DNA of 7,679 nt from an uncultured Oscillospiraceae bacterium (GCA_947627085.1 CANQUO010000102.1:1-7679); one strand, 5' to 3'; shown: positions 1-5,830, counted from the stretch's first letter. Notes: generated from the sequence alone by a model not told the origin. Numbers and translations are program-made.

Positions 1-987
1 CTGGGCTTTGACAAGGTCTACGACACCAACTTCGGCGCGGACCTCACCATCATGGAGGAGGCCAACGAGCTTCTTGGCCGCATCAAGAACGGCGGCGTCC
101 TGCCCATGATAACCTCCTGCTCGCCGGGATGGATAAACTACGCCGAGTATTACTACGGAGACCAGCTTGACCACTTAAGCTCCTGCAAGTCCCCCCACGA
201 GATGTTCGGGGCAATCGTCAAGAGCTACTTTGCCGAGAAGAACGGCATCGACCCCAAGAACATCTTCGTCGTGTCCATCATGCCCTGCACCGCCAAGAAG
301 TTCGAGAAGGAGCGGGACCAGCTCAAAAATAAGGACGGCCTTCCCGATGTGGACTGCGTCCTCACCACCCGTGAGCTGGGCGCACTCATCCGCCGGAGCG
401 GCATCAACTTCGCAAAGCTCCCCGACGAGGAGTTCGACCAGGACCTTCTGGGCGAGTACACCGGCGCCGGCGTCATCTTCGGCGTTACCGGCGGCGTCAT
501 GGAGGCGGCGTTGCGCACGGCCTACCACGCTCTCACCGGAAAGGAGCACGAGCTTATCAAGTTCGAGCAGGTCCGGGGCTTCGACGGCATCAAGGAGGCC
601 AGCATCGACATTGACGGCCAGACCGTGAACGTGGCCGTGGCCCACGGCATGAAGAACGCCAAGGTCCTGATGGACGAGGTCCGGGCGGGAAAGAGCAAAT
701 ACACCTTCATCGAGATCATGGGCTGCCCCGGCGGGTGCATCGCCGGCGGCGGTCAGCCCTACGTCAAGCCCTGCTTCCTGCCCAATGAGGACATCGACAT
801 ACTTGACACCTACAAGCAGAAGCGCGCCGACGCCCTCTACACCGAGGACGAGCGCCAGGCCGTCCGCCAGTCCCACAACAACACCCAGATTCAGAAGCTC
901 TACGCCGACTACCTGGGCGAGCCCTGCGGACACCGGGCCCACGAGCTTTTACACACCACCTACGCCGCCCGGGAGCGCTTCAACTGA
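1..987 (+). CDS. hydA: [FeFe] hydrogenase catalytic subunit, 5'-truncated by window edge
   Basis: This is the C-terminal 328 residues of an iron-only hydrogenase, which interconverts protons and H2 at the H-cluster using ferredoxin and/or NAD(P)H electrons. The frame is open from base 1, so the N-terminal iron-sulfur domains lie outside the window. The three H-cluster motifs are visible: TSCSPGW (fragment residues 38-44), MPCTAKKFE (94-102) and GCPGGCIAGGGQP (241-253), the last giving the C-x3-C pair. The C-terminal 60 residues, with RQSHNN and HELLHTTY, match the hydrogenase small-subunit-type domain that caps group A enzymes. The second Cys of the usual TSCCP motif is Ser here. Codons end mostly in G or C. 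The gene ends at TGA 985-987, just before a hairpin. Whether it is a monomeric, NAD(P)-linked or electron-bifurcating enzyme cannot be decided without the N-terminus and upstream genes. The family call is very secure. Confidence 0.97.
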   Translation: MGFDKVYDTNFGADLTIMEEANELLGRIKNGGVLPMITSCSPGWINYAEYYYGDQLDHLSSCKSPHEMFGAIVKSYFAEKNGIDPKNIFVVSIMPCTAKKFEKERDQLKNKDGLPDVDCVLTTRELGALIRRSGINFAKLPDEEFDQDLLGEYTGAGVIFGVTGGVMEAALRTAYHALTGKEHELIKFEQVRGFDGIKEASIDIDGQTVNVAVAHGMKNAKVLMDEVRAGKSKYTFIEIMGCPGGCIAGGGQPYVKPCFLPNEDIDILDTYKQKRADALYTEDERQAVRQSHNNTQIQKLYADYLGEPCGHRAHELLHTTYAARERFN

Positions 988-989
988 AC

Positions 990-1027
990 AAAATCCATGG
1001 CCGCCGGTTGACCGGCGGCCAATTTTG
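990..1027 (+). terminator. Rho-independent terminator after the hydrogenase gene
   Basis: A perfect 9-bp GC-rich stem (GGCCGCCGG at 999-1007 with CCGGCGGCC at 1012-1020) closes a TTGA loop three bases-plus beyond the hydrogenase stop. It is flanked by CAAAAT on the left and ATTTTG on the right, which can extend the stem past an internal loop. The U-tract is short (TTTT), so termination may be partial and allow some read-through into the next gene at 1042. Confidence 0.75.
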
Positions 1028-1041
1028 ATAAGGAGCAATGT

Positions 1042-1704
1042 ATGAGGTTCAATGAGGTCCAAAGCCCCGAGGACGTCTTGGAGCTTGTGGAGAGGGTGGG
1101 CTTTCTGCCCTTTTTCAAAAACAGGATACCCGGCTTTTCGCTTGAGGAGTGCTGTCCCCGTGAGCTATGGTTTTCGGACACGGTGGACGGGCCATGGGAG
1201 TGGAAGGGGCCTGTCGCCAGAACGGGAAGATGCGTCTACGGCAAGCTTTTCTCCGGAAAGGCCGGCTTTGTAAGCCGTGAGTGGTTCCCGGACCTTGCCA
1301 ATTTCCGCCGGGACGGCTACGACTTTGACGCGAGATTTGAGGACGGATTGGCGGCCATCAAGGACAAGGCGGTATTTGAGGCCGTGGAGAAGTCGGGGGC
1401 CATACTCTCAAAGGATCTAAAGGAGCTCACCGGAAGGCCGAAGGGCTTCGACACCGTGATCACCCGCCTTCAGATGCAGACCTACGTGGTTATCAGCGAC
1501 TTTGTGTACATGAAAGACAAGTACGGCAGGACCTACGGCTGGGGCGTGGCGAAATACTCAACGCCGGAGGCGCTTTTCGGCTACGATTTCGTCTCCTCCG
1601 CGTATTCGCGCGACCCCAGCGAGTCCCGCCAGCGCATCCTCGCCCACCTGCGCGCCCTCCTCCCGGATGTCCCGCAAAACGAGGTCGAGAGAGTGATAAA
1701 ATAA
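1042..1704 (+). CDS. AlkZ-related protein (putative winged-helix, function unknown)
   Basis: This is a 220-residue soluble protein without signal peptide or membrane segment. The start is ATG 1042, with AGGAG at 1031-1035 six bases upstream; the overlapping ATG at 1038 is out of frame. I recognise the pattern of a Firmicutes family usually labelled AlkZ-related. Landmarks are FLPFFKNRIPGFS (21-33), GPWEWKGPVAR (50-60), KAGFVSREWFPDLANFRRDG (73-92) with FDARFEDG at 95-102, DTVITRLQMQTYVVISDF (137-154) and YGWGVAKYSTPE (165-176). Residues about 108-155 look like a winged-helix unit. AlkZ (YcaQ) is a DNA glycosylase that unhooks interstrand crosslinks, but this short relative is not known to me to be a glycosylase, and I see no proof of catalysis. 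It lies 54 bases after the hydrogenase stop with a hairpin between, so it is probably a separate unit. A strong terminator follows. Family call moderate, function unassigned. Confidence 0.75.
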   Translation: MRFNEVQSPEDVLELVERVGFLPFFKNRIPGFSLEECCPRELWFSDTVDGPWEWKGPVARTGRCVYGKLFSGKAGFVSREWFPDLANFRRDGYDFDARFEDGLAAIKDKAVFEAVEKSGAILSKDLKELTGRPKGFDTVITRLQMQTYVVISDFVYMKDKYGRTYGWGVAKYSTPEALFGYDFVSSAYSRDPSESRQRILAHLRALLPDVPQNEVERVIK

Positions 1705-1743
1705 AGAGCAAAACACAGGGCGCGGAACCCTTTTTACAGCCTG

Positions 1744-1780
1744 AAACCGGCGTGGAAGGAAACTTCCACGCCGGTTTTTT
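1744..1780 (+). terminator. Strong Rho-independent terminator
   Basis: A perfect 15-bp stem (1744-1758 paired with 1763-1777, core CCGGCGTGGAAG) is closed by a GAAA tetraloop of GNRA type and runs directly into six T residues (1775-1780). It ends the unit of the gene at 1042-1704. Read from the other strand the hairpin is followed by only three T residues, so it would be a poorer terminator for the minus-strand gene that ends at 1884. Confidence 0.93.
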
Positions 1781-1883
1781 GCCCTTTTCATACCCCGCGG
1801 GCGGAGGAAATATACACGGGACGATATAAACTTCTCATAAACCGCAGTGTAATATTTTTTTATCCAAATTTTATTAAAGGTAA

Positions 1884-2822
1884 TCAGTAAGTAGGCTCAA
1901 TACCGAGGTATTCCTTCATTTCCCTTCTGATTATTTCCCGGTTGCTGTCATCAGCGGTTGATTTATAAGTGTAATACGCCTGCATGTAGAGCTCAGCGCT
2001 CTTTTCCCTGTTTCCGAACTTATATTCACACTCAGCCATGACGGCAATAAACGATCCCAGATACTGGTGGTGACCGTACTCCACGCAGGCGCGCCAGCCG
2101 CGCTGGGCTACTTCATAGGCTTTTTCGTATTGCCCGTCGCTATCCAGCTCTATTGCAAGACAGCAGGAGATCAAGCAGAGCTTCCCGCCGTAATCTCTCA
2201 GGCTCTTGTAGTTGACGTCTATATAGCTGAGCAACTGGCTGTTGATCTCTATCGCCCGGCGCTTTTGGCCCATGGTGGAATATGACACGGCTATCATGCA
2301 AATAATTGTCAATTCCTCTCTGCTGTATCTTAAATCATCTATTTTGTCCAAATTAAAGTGCGGGGCCGTCAGGGATAAAGCGTCCATATACATTTTCAGA
2401 CGTTCTTCCTGGCTGTGTGATTTTTCAACGTGGGCTTTTTCCTGAATAACAAACTGAGCGGTGAGCTTGTCGTCCGGCTCGATAATTCGCTCAAGTTCAG
2501 CTATGCTGTCAAGCATACGCGCGCGGATACGGTCGCGCTCCTCATTATTTGCCCGGTCAAATCTTATACCGTCCATATGTATCTCGTCTTGCAGGTTTTT
2601 AATCCGCTCCTCGTGTGCGCTGACAATGCCGTAGAACCGCTCGTCGGGCAGGCCGAGGCGTTGTAGTATGGCCTTTATCCTGTTCCGCGAGGGAGTTTGA
2701 TCGCCGTTTTCAAACCTTGATATCGTGGATTGCCCACATATACCCTCGCAGAGTTGCTCCTGCGACATGTGGAGCTCCAGCCTGCGCTGACGGACTATTT
2801 CGCCAAGTAATACCACTTTCAC
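1884..2822 (-). CDS. XRE-family HTH regulator with TPR-like C-terminus, copy 1 (GTG start)
   Basis: This is a predicted cytoplasmic transcription regulator of 312 residues. The XRE-type helix-turn-helix covers residues about 6-41 (LGEIVRQRR, SQEQLCEGI, STISRFENG). A linker (LQRLGLPDERFYGIVSAHEE) leads to alpha-helical TPR-like repeats at about 169-205, 213-250 and 255-287. This order matches RRNPP regulators (Rgg, PlcR, NprR, PrgX), whose TPR domain binds a small signalling peptide; that role here is inference. I chose GTG 2822 rather than the upstream in-frame ATG at 2906. It has GAGGAG eight bases upstream, it yields exactly the length of copy 2, and the ATG start would add 28 residues read from the spacer and overlap the neighbour. 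It lies 67 bases downstream of copy 2 on the same strand, so it could share its transcript as well as use its own weaker promoter. No clear terminator follows it. Confidence 0.9.
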   Translation of the reverse strand: MKVVLLGEIVRQRRLELHMSQEQLCEGICGQSTISRFENGDQTPSRNRIKAILQRLGLPDERFYGIVSAHEERIKNLQDEIHMDGIRFDRANNEERDRIRARMLDSIAELERIIEPDDKLTAQFVIQEKAHVEKSHSQEERLKMYMDALSLTAPHFNLDKIDDLRYSREELTIICMIAVSYSTMGQKRRAIEINSQLLSYIDVNYKSLRDYGGKLCLISCCLAIELDSDGQYEKAYEVAQRGWRACVEYGHHQYLGSFIAVMAECEYKFGNREKSAELYMQAYYTYKSTADDSNREIIRREMKEYLGIEPTY

Positions 2823-2857
2823 AAAGCTTTCTCCTCTCTTTAGCGTACTTTGCCAAA

Positions 2858-2863
2858 ATGATA
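2858..2863 (-). promoter_or_regulatory. Possible -10 element of regulator copy 1
   Basis: TATCAT on the minus strand (ATGATA on the plus strand) is conserved with the better promoter of copy 2 and sits at nearly the same distance from the gene. The sequence 17 bases further upstream is TTTCCC, a poor -35 box, and the palindrome of copy 2 is missing. The promoter therefore looks degraded or dependent on an activator, or copy 1 relies on read-through from copy 2. Confidence 0.35.
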
Positions 2864-2889
2864 CCGAAAATCGCCTTAGAGGGAAATAA

Positions 2890-3828
2890 TCAGTAAGGAG
2901 GCTCAATACCGAGGTATTCCTTCATTTCCCGTTTGATTATCGCCCTGTTGCGGTCGTCCGTCGTGGATTTATAGGTATAGTACGCCTGTATATAGAGCTC
3001 CGCGCTCTTTTCCCAGTTTTCCAGCCTGTATTCACACTCGGCCATAACGGCGATAAAGGACCCTAAGTACTGATAGTGACCGTATTCAACACAGACGCGC
3101 CAGCCGCGCTCCGCTACTTCTATGGCTTTTTCGTATTGCCCGTCGCTACCCAGCTCGATGGCAAGGCAGCTGGAAACCATGCAGAAGTTACCACCATATT
3201 CCTTCATGCTTTTGTATTTAGTTTCTATATATCTGAGCAACAGGTTGTTGATCTCTATCGCCTTACTTCTTTGCCCCATACGTGAGTACATTACAGCTAT
3301 CCTGTTAATTATACCCAATTCTTCGGTGCTGTAAAGGAAGTCGTTTATATGGTCAAAGTCAAAGCGGGGAATCGTGAGGCGTAAGGCATCCATCAGCATT
3401 TCAAGCCGTTTTTCCGGGCTGAACGGTCCGTCAATAAAGCTTCTGATTTCAATTATAAATTGCTGGGTCGGTTTGTCGTCGCGCTCAATGAGCTGTTCAA
3501 GCTCCGCGAGCCTTGCAGACGCTCGTTTCCTTATCTTCTCACGTTCCTCACCGACACATCGTTCTAATCTGATCGAGTCCATATGTATCTCGTTCTGCAA
3601 ATTTTTTATCTGCTCCTCGTGTGCGCTGACAATACCGTAGAACCGTTCGTCGGGCAGGCCGAGGCGTTGCAGTATGGCCTTTATCCTGTGCCTCGCGGGC
3701 GTCTGGGTGCCGTTTTCAAACCGTGAGATCGTGGGTTGCTCGCATATGCCCTCGCAGAGCTGTTCCTGAGTGATGTGGAGCTCCTGCCTGCGCTGACGGA
3801 TTATTTCACCAAGAAATACCTCCTGCAT
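2890..3828 (-). CDS. XRE-family HTH regulator with TPR-like C-terminus, copy 2
   Basis: This 312-residue paralog of the adjacent downstream regulator starts at ATG 3828 with GAGGAG eight bases or so upstream. The XRE HTH lies at about 6-41 (LGEIIRQRR, ITQEQLCEGICEQPTISRFE), followed by the same LQRLGLPDERFYGIVSAHEE linker and TPR-like helices in the C-terminal half (GQYEKAIEVAERGW, EKSAELYIQAYYTY). By hand count, identity to copy 1 is 66/80 in the first 80 residues, 74/140 in residues 81-220 and 77/92 in the rest. The pattern suggests the same DNA target but a changed sensing or pairing surface. There is no signal peptide or membrane segment, so it should act in the cytoplasm. It is divergent from the secreted-protein gene at 4028, and a palindrome lies within its promoter, which suggests autoregulation. 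RRNPP membership is inferred from architecture only. Confidence 0.92.
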   Translation of the reverse strand: MQEVFLGEIIRQRRQELHITQEQLCEGICEQPTISRFENGTQTPARHRIKAILQRLGLPDERFYGIVSAHEEQIKNLQNEIHMDSIRLERCVGEEREKIRKRASARLAELEQLIERDDKPTQQFIIEIRSFIDGPFSPEKRLEMLMDALRLTIPRFDFDHINDFLYSTEELGIINRIAVMYSRMGQRSKAIEINNLLLRYIETKYKSMKEYGGNFCMVSSCLAIELGSDGQYEKAIEVAERGWRVCVEYGHYQYLGSFIAVMAECEYRLENWEKSAELYIQAYYTYKSTTDDRNRAIIKREMKEYLGIEPPY

Positions 3829-3861
3829 ACAGCTTTCTCCTCTCTTTAGTGCGCTGTATAA

Positions 3862-3890
3862 ATGATAGCGAAATTTATCGGATAAATCAA
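3862..3890 (-). promoter_or_regulatory. Predicted sigma-A-type promoter of regulator copy 2
   Basis: On the minus strand TTGATT (3890-3885) and TATCAT (3867-3862) are separated by exactly 17 bases. TATCAT differs from the consensus -10 at one base and TTGATT keeps the important TTGA. The -10 lies 33 bases or so upstream of ATG 3828, leaving room for a leader with the ribosome site. The spacer contains a 15-bp palindrome. Confidence 0.6.
3873..3887. promoter_or_regulatory. Operator-like palindrome ATTTATC-G-GATAAAT
   Basis: A perfect inverted repeat with 7-bp arms around one central base. It fills most of the spacer of the copy 2 promoter and overlaps its -35 box, which is where a repressor or autoregulator site would be expected. 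A single GATAAAT half-site recurs at 3991-3997, in front of the divergent secreted-protein gene. Binding by the neighbouring HTH proteins is an inference. Confidence 0.5.
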
Positions 3891-3982
3891 GAGCGTGGAT
3901 ATGTCGTTTCGTGTATATTTTGCGCCCACGTTAAAATAGTTCTCCCATTCCCACCCGCAAGGACCCGACAGGCGGAAATGTG

Positions 3983-4011
3983 TTGACATAGATAAATAAA
4001 AATTTTATTAT
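3983..4011 (+). promoter_or_regulatory. Consensus-like promoter before the secreted-protein gene
   Basis: TTGACA (3983-3988, perfect consensus) and TATTAT (4006-4011, one mismatch) are separated by 17 bases. The drawback is position: a start site about seven bases downstream would fall inside the AAAGGAG ribosome site at 4014-4020, giving an extremely short leader. Either translation begins on a nearly leaderless message or the true promoter lies further up in 3891-3982. Confidence 0.45.
3995..4009. promoter_or_regulatory. AT-only palindrome AATAAAA-A-TTTTATT in the promoter spacer
   Basis: A perfect 15-bp inverted repeat with 7-bp arms and one central base, placed between the -35 and -10 boxes of the plus-strand promoter and overlapping the start of the -10. 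It has the same 7-1-7 geometry as the palindrome at 3873-3887, and overlaps a GATAAAT half-site at 3991-3997. Being purely A/T it could also arise by composition. Confidence 0.35.
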
Positions 4012-4027
4012 GAAAAGGAGAAAGACA

Positions 4028-4480
4028 ATGAAAAAACTCAAAAGAATCGCGGCGTTCGCCCTGGCCCTCGCCCTGGTCATCTGCGTATGCGCCATCCCCG
4101 CAAGCGCTGTCGATTACACCGCAACCGACAACGGATATGATAAAGATAAAGGGTATAACTGGGAAAGCTCGCTGACAAAAATAGGCAATACAGTGACGGC
4201 CAGGGTCGTGGTCAATACCAACGAGCCAGCCACTGCGCCGTTAATGCTCACCGGCGTCGTACCGGCCTTTCTCTCCGCAAAGTTATCTGGATACGTTCTG
4301 TATTCTGGCAGTGATAACAGGGAACATTACCTGGATCTTTATGGCGAAAAGTACGAAAACTTTGCGAGTACATTGACGGTTTTTGATAGTTGTAATATTC
4401 CGGGAGACGGTAAATTTCTTAAAGCCAGTTGTATCTTCAAGGTCATGAGTGAGCGGGCCGGAGAAACACTTTCATTTTGA
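4028..4480 (+). CDS. Small secreted protein with Sec signal peptide, unknown family, possibly truncated
   Basis: This is a 150-residue exported protein. I chose ATG 4028 because AAAGGAG (4014-4020) stands seven bases upstream; the in-frame ATG at 4010 precedes that site and lacks one. Residues 1-27 form a typical signal peptide: positive start MKKLKR, hydrophobic core rich in Ala, Leu and Val, and an ASA cleavage site before Val28. The mature part of 123 residues has no membrane anchor, sorting signal or lipobox, so it is likely released or wall-associated. It is rich in beta-type stretches (NTVTARVVVNT, LSGYVLYSG, ASCIFKVMS) that faintly recall cohesin-like or other extracellular beta-sandwich domains, but I do not recognise the family. 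The frame stays open for 30 codons beyond TGA 4478, so the protein may be the shortened remnant of a longer one. It is divergent from the two HTH-TPR regulators and precedes a lipoprotein gene by 90 bases. Confidence 0.82.
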   Translation: MKKLKRIAAFALALALVICVCAIPASAVDYTATDNGYDKDKGYNWESSLTKIGNTVTARVVVNTNEPATAPLMLTGVVPAFLSAKLSGYVLYSGSDNREHYLDLYGEKYENFASTLTVFDSCNIPGDGKFLKASCIFKVMSERAGETLSF

Positions 4481-4570
4481 GTTGATTTAACAGCCGCAGT
4501 CCCAAATAAGGAACCGGTTTGGGGAATTGCGACTGGTAGGAGCTTAGTTTACATAATAGGGGGTAGCGAT

Positions 4571-5761
4571 ATGAAGAAAACGATTGCCTTATTTCTCGTC
4601 CTTGCGCTTTTTGCTCTAACGGGCTGCGAAAGGGCGGGGGAGAAGAATGAGAGGACTGTTGATACGGTGCGGTCGTTTTCCCAGCCGTATAAAATAGTAA
4701 TTGCGGCGGAGACGGGGGACACCGTATATTACATGGGGTCATATGACAGGGTGATAAAATACGTAGATAAGGCCACCGGAATCACTGGGCCGCTGTGCGG
4801 AAAGCCGGAGTGCAAACACAACGACGAGACCTGCAACGCGTACACGGGGGGCTTGTTACGCGGGCTGTATACATATAACGGCAGACTTTATTGGATGGAC
4901 AATGACCCGGATGATGGCGAGGCCGTAGCGCTGTTCAGCGTGGCGCCGGACGGTACTGACCGACGGAAGGTGACAAGCCTGAGCCGCGATTTGTACGGAA
5001 CGGGCAGTCACAGCTTCACATCCTTCGCGCTCGGTGATGGGTATCTCTACTACGGCGTCGTATCGTGGGCTGTTGAGAACGGGGAGGTAAATAATTATAA
5101 TTACGTCCGCGCCATTCCCCTTGACCCCGAGGAGGAGTCCTTTGAGATAATGCGTGAGAGGGCGACGGAATTTCCCGATGGCATTACAATTCAGTTATAC
5201 GGGGACTATCTATATATACACACGAGCGACGGCGATGGCGGGAGATTCACGCTCCGCCGGTGGAACGTCAACACTCGGGAGTTTGAGATGCTCATTGATG
5301 AACCGAACGCAAGTACGACTCTCAATATGTGGGTTACGGATGATGGGGTCTACTTTGACAGGAACGGCGGGGACATATACAGATATGACCTTGAGACCGG
5401 TGAATATAATAAACTTTTTACCGAAGAAGTTGGGAGGTTTGCCGCGATTTTCATGGACAACATTGTCACGGGATTCGAGTTATCAAACAAAGGCGACAGC
5501 TCATACGATTTCCACGTGGCGATAGACGACTTTGAGGGTAATACTCTGGTGGACGAGACATATCAGTTTGAGCTGGGGTATGCCTATTACGATGACGAGC
5601 ATGTACTGGGAAGGGATGAGAACTACGCATACTATGCCATGTACGACACCGGCAACGACATAGTCGGTTACAAAACGTACTATATCGCCATAATTAAAGT
5701 CGCCCTCGACGGCAGCGGGGCGGAGGTGCTGTGCGAGACGACGGAGGAAAGGCAGCTCTGA
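4571..5761 (+). CDS. Lipoprotein with probable beta-propeller domain
   Basis: This is a 396-residue exported lipoprotein. The start is ATG 4571, with AGGGGG at 4558-4563. A short signal peptide ends in a clear lipobox LTGC, so Cys19 should be lipid-modified and the protein tethered outside the membrane. The body carries repeated motifs of the type seen in bacterial propeller-like lipoproteins (DUF5050/YWTD-like): DTVYYMGSYDRVIKYVDKATG, GRLYWMDNDP, DGYLYYGVVSW, GDYLYIHTSDGD and GGDIYRYDLETGEYN. A C-x4-C-x-H-x4-C cluster at Cys76, Cys81, His83 and Cys88 (LCGKPECKHNDETC) recurs, as I recall, in clostridial lipoproteins of this type and may bind metal or form disulfides. No catalytic residues are evident. 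It lies 90 bases downstream of the secreted-protein gene, in the same reading frame, and no terminator is obvious between them, so co-transcription is likely. A hairpin at 5803 ends the unit. Role unknown; ligand sensing or envelope binding would be guesses. Confidence 0.88.
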   Translation: MKKTIALFLVLALFALTGCERAGEKNERTVDTVRSFSQPYKIVIAAETGDTVYYMGSYDRVIKYVDKATGITGPLCGKPECKHNDETCNAYTGGLLRGLYTYNGRLYWMDNDPDDGEAVALFSVAPDGTDRRKVTSLSRDLYGTGSHSFTSFALGDGYLYYGVVSWAVENGEVNNYNYVRAIPLDPEEESFEIMRERATEFPDGITIQLYGDYLYIHTSDGDGGRFTLRRWNVNTREFEMLIDEPNASTTLNMWVTDDGVYFDRNGGDIYRYDLETGEYNKLFTEEVGRFAAIFMDNIVTGFELSNKGDSSYDFHVAIDDFEGNTLVDETYQFELGYAYYDDEHVLGRDENYAYYAMYDTGNDIVGYKTYYIAIIKVALDGSGAEVLCETTEERQL

Positions 5762-5802
5762 CGGAAATACGGCGCGCCGATGCAAATAAATACAGTAAAC
5801 TG

Positions 5803-5824
5803 AGCCCCCGGTTTTCCGGGGGCT
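5803..5824. terminator. Hairpin terminator shared by convergent genes
   Basis: A perfect 9-bp stem (AGCCCCCGG 5803-5811, CCGGGGGCT 5816-5824) with a TTTT loop lies 42 bases after the lipoprotein stop and 7 bases beyond the stop of the converging anti-sigma gene. On the plus strand it is followed by GTGATTTTAT, an imperfect U-tract; on the minus strand by a weaker T-containing stretch. It probably ends transcription from both sides. Confidence 0.75.
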
Positions 5825-5830
5825 GTGATT

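Larger units (their letters stand above)
1881..3892. repeat. Tandem gene duplication, two units of about 1006 bp
   Basis: Two head-to-tail copies, 1881-2886 and 2887 to about 3892, each hold one HTH-TPR regulator gene with its upstream region. Stop codons (1884 and 2890) and start codons (2822 and 3828) are both offset by exactly 1006 bases. Both copies begin with TAATCAGTAAG. Upstream similarity continues through the ribosome site (CTAAAGAGAGGAGAAAGCT on the minus strand) to a shared TATCAT, with a 2-base indel between them. It then fades, so the right-hand boundary of unit 2 is approximate. The two proteins share 217 of 312 residues by my hand count, so the duplication is old rather than recent. 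Confidence 0.9.

Noticed and set aside
175..942. Long antisense frame of 255 codons opposite the hydrogenase
   Set aside because: It mirrors the high-GC third positions of a clearly real gene and has no recognisable protein features.
1788..1838. Minus-strand 16-codon frame after regulator copy 1, where some RRNPP systems keep their peptide gene
   Set aside because: No ribosome site and no export signal.
1809..1860. AATATACAC and GTGTAATATT facing each other before seven T residues, a possible terminator
   Set aside because: The loop is nearly 30 bases and the stem has a bulge and is AT-rich; it would be unstable.
2823..2906. 28-residue N-terminal extension of regulator copy 1 from ATG 2906
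   Set aside because: The paralog has no such extension, the region aligns with promoter and ribosome site of copy 2, and GTG 2822 has a good ribosome site.
3901..3939. Plus-strand 12-codon frame (MSFRVYFAPTLK)
   Set aside because: Too short and without a ribosome site or hydrophobic segment; likely chance.
3846..3989. Minus-strand open frame of 47 codons directly before regulator copy 2, a possible signalling propeptide
   Set aside because: It has no ribosome site, no signal peptide, covers the promoter and palindrome, and copy 1 has no counterpart.
4010..4027. Earlier ATG for the secreted protein, adding MKRRKT
   Set aside because: It lies before the only Shine-Dalgarno sequence, which instead serves ATG 4028.
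4501..4523. CCCAAA / TTTGGG hairpin between the secreted-protein and lipoprotein genes as a terminator
   Set aside because: A 6-bp stem with an 11-base loop and no T-run after it.
4552..4557. CATAAT as a -10 box for the lipoprotein gene
   Set aside because: It abuts the ribosome site, so a transcript from it would lose that site, and no -35 lies at proper spacing.
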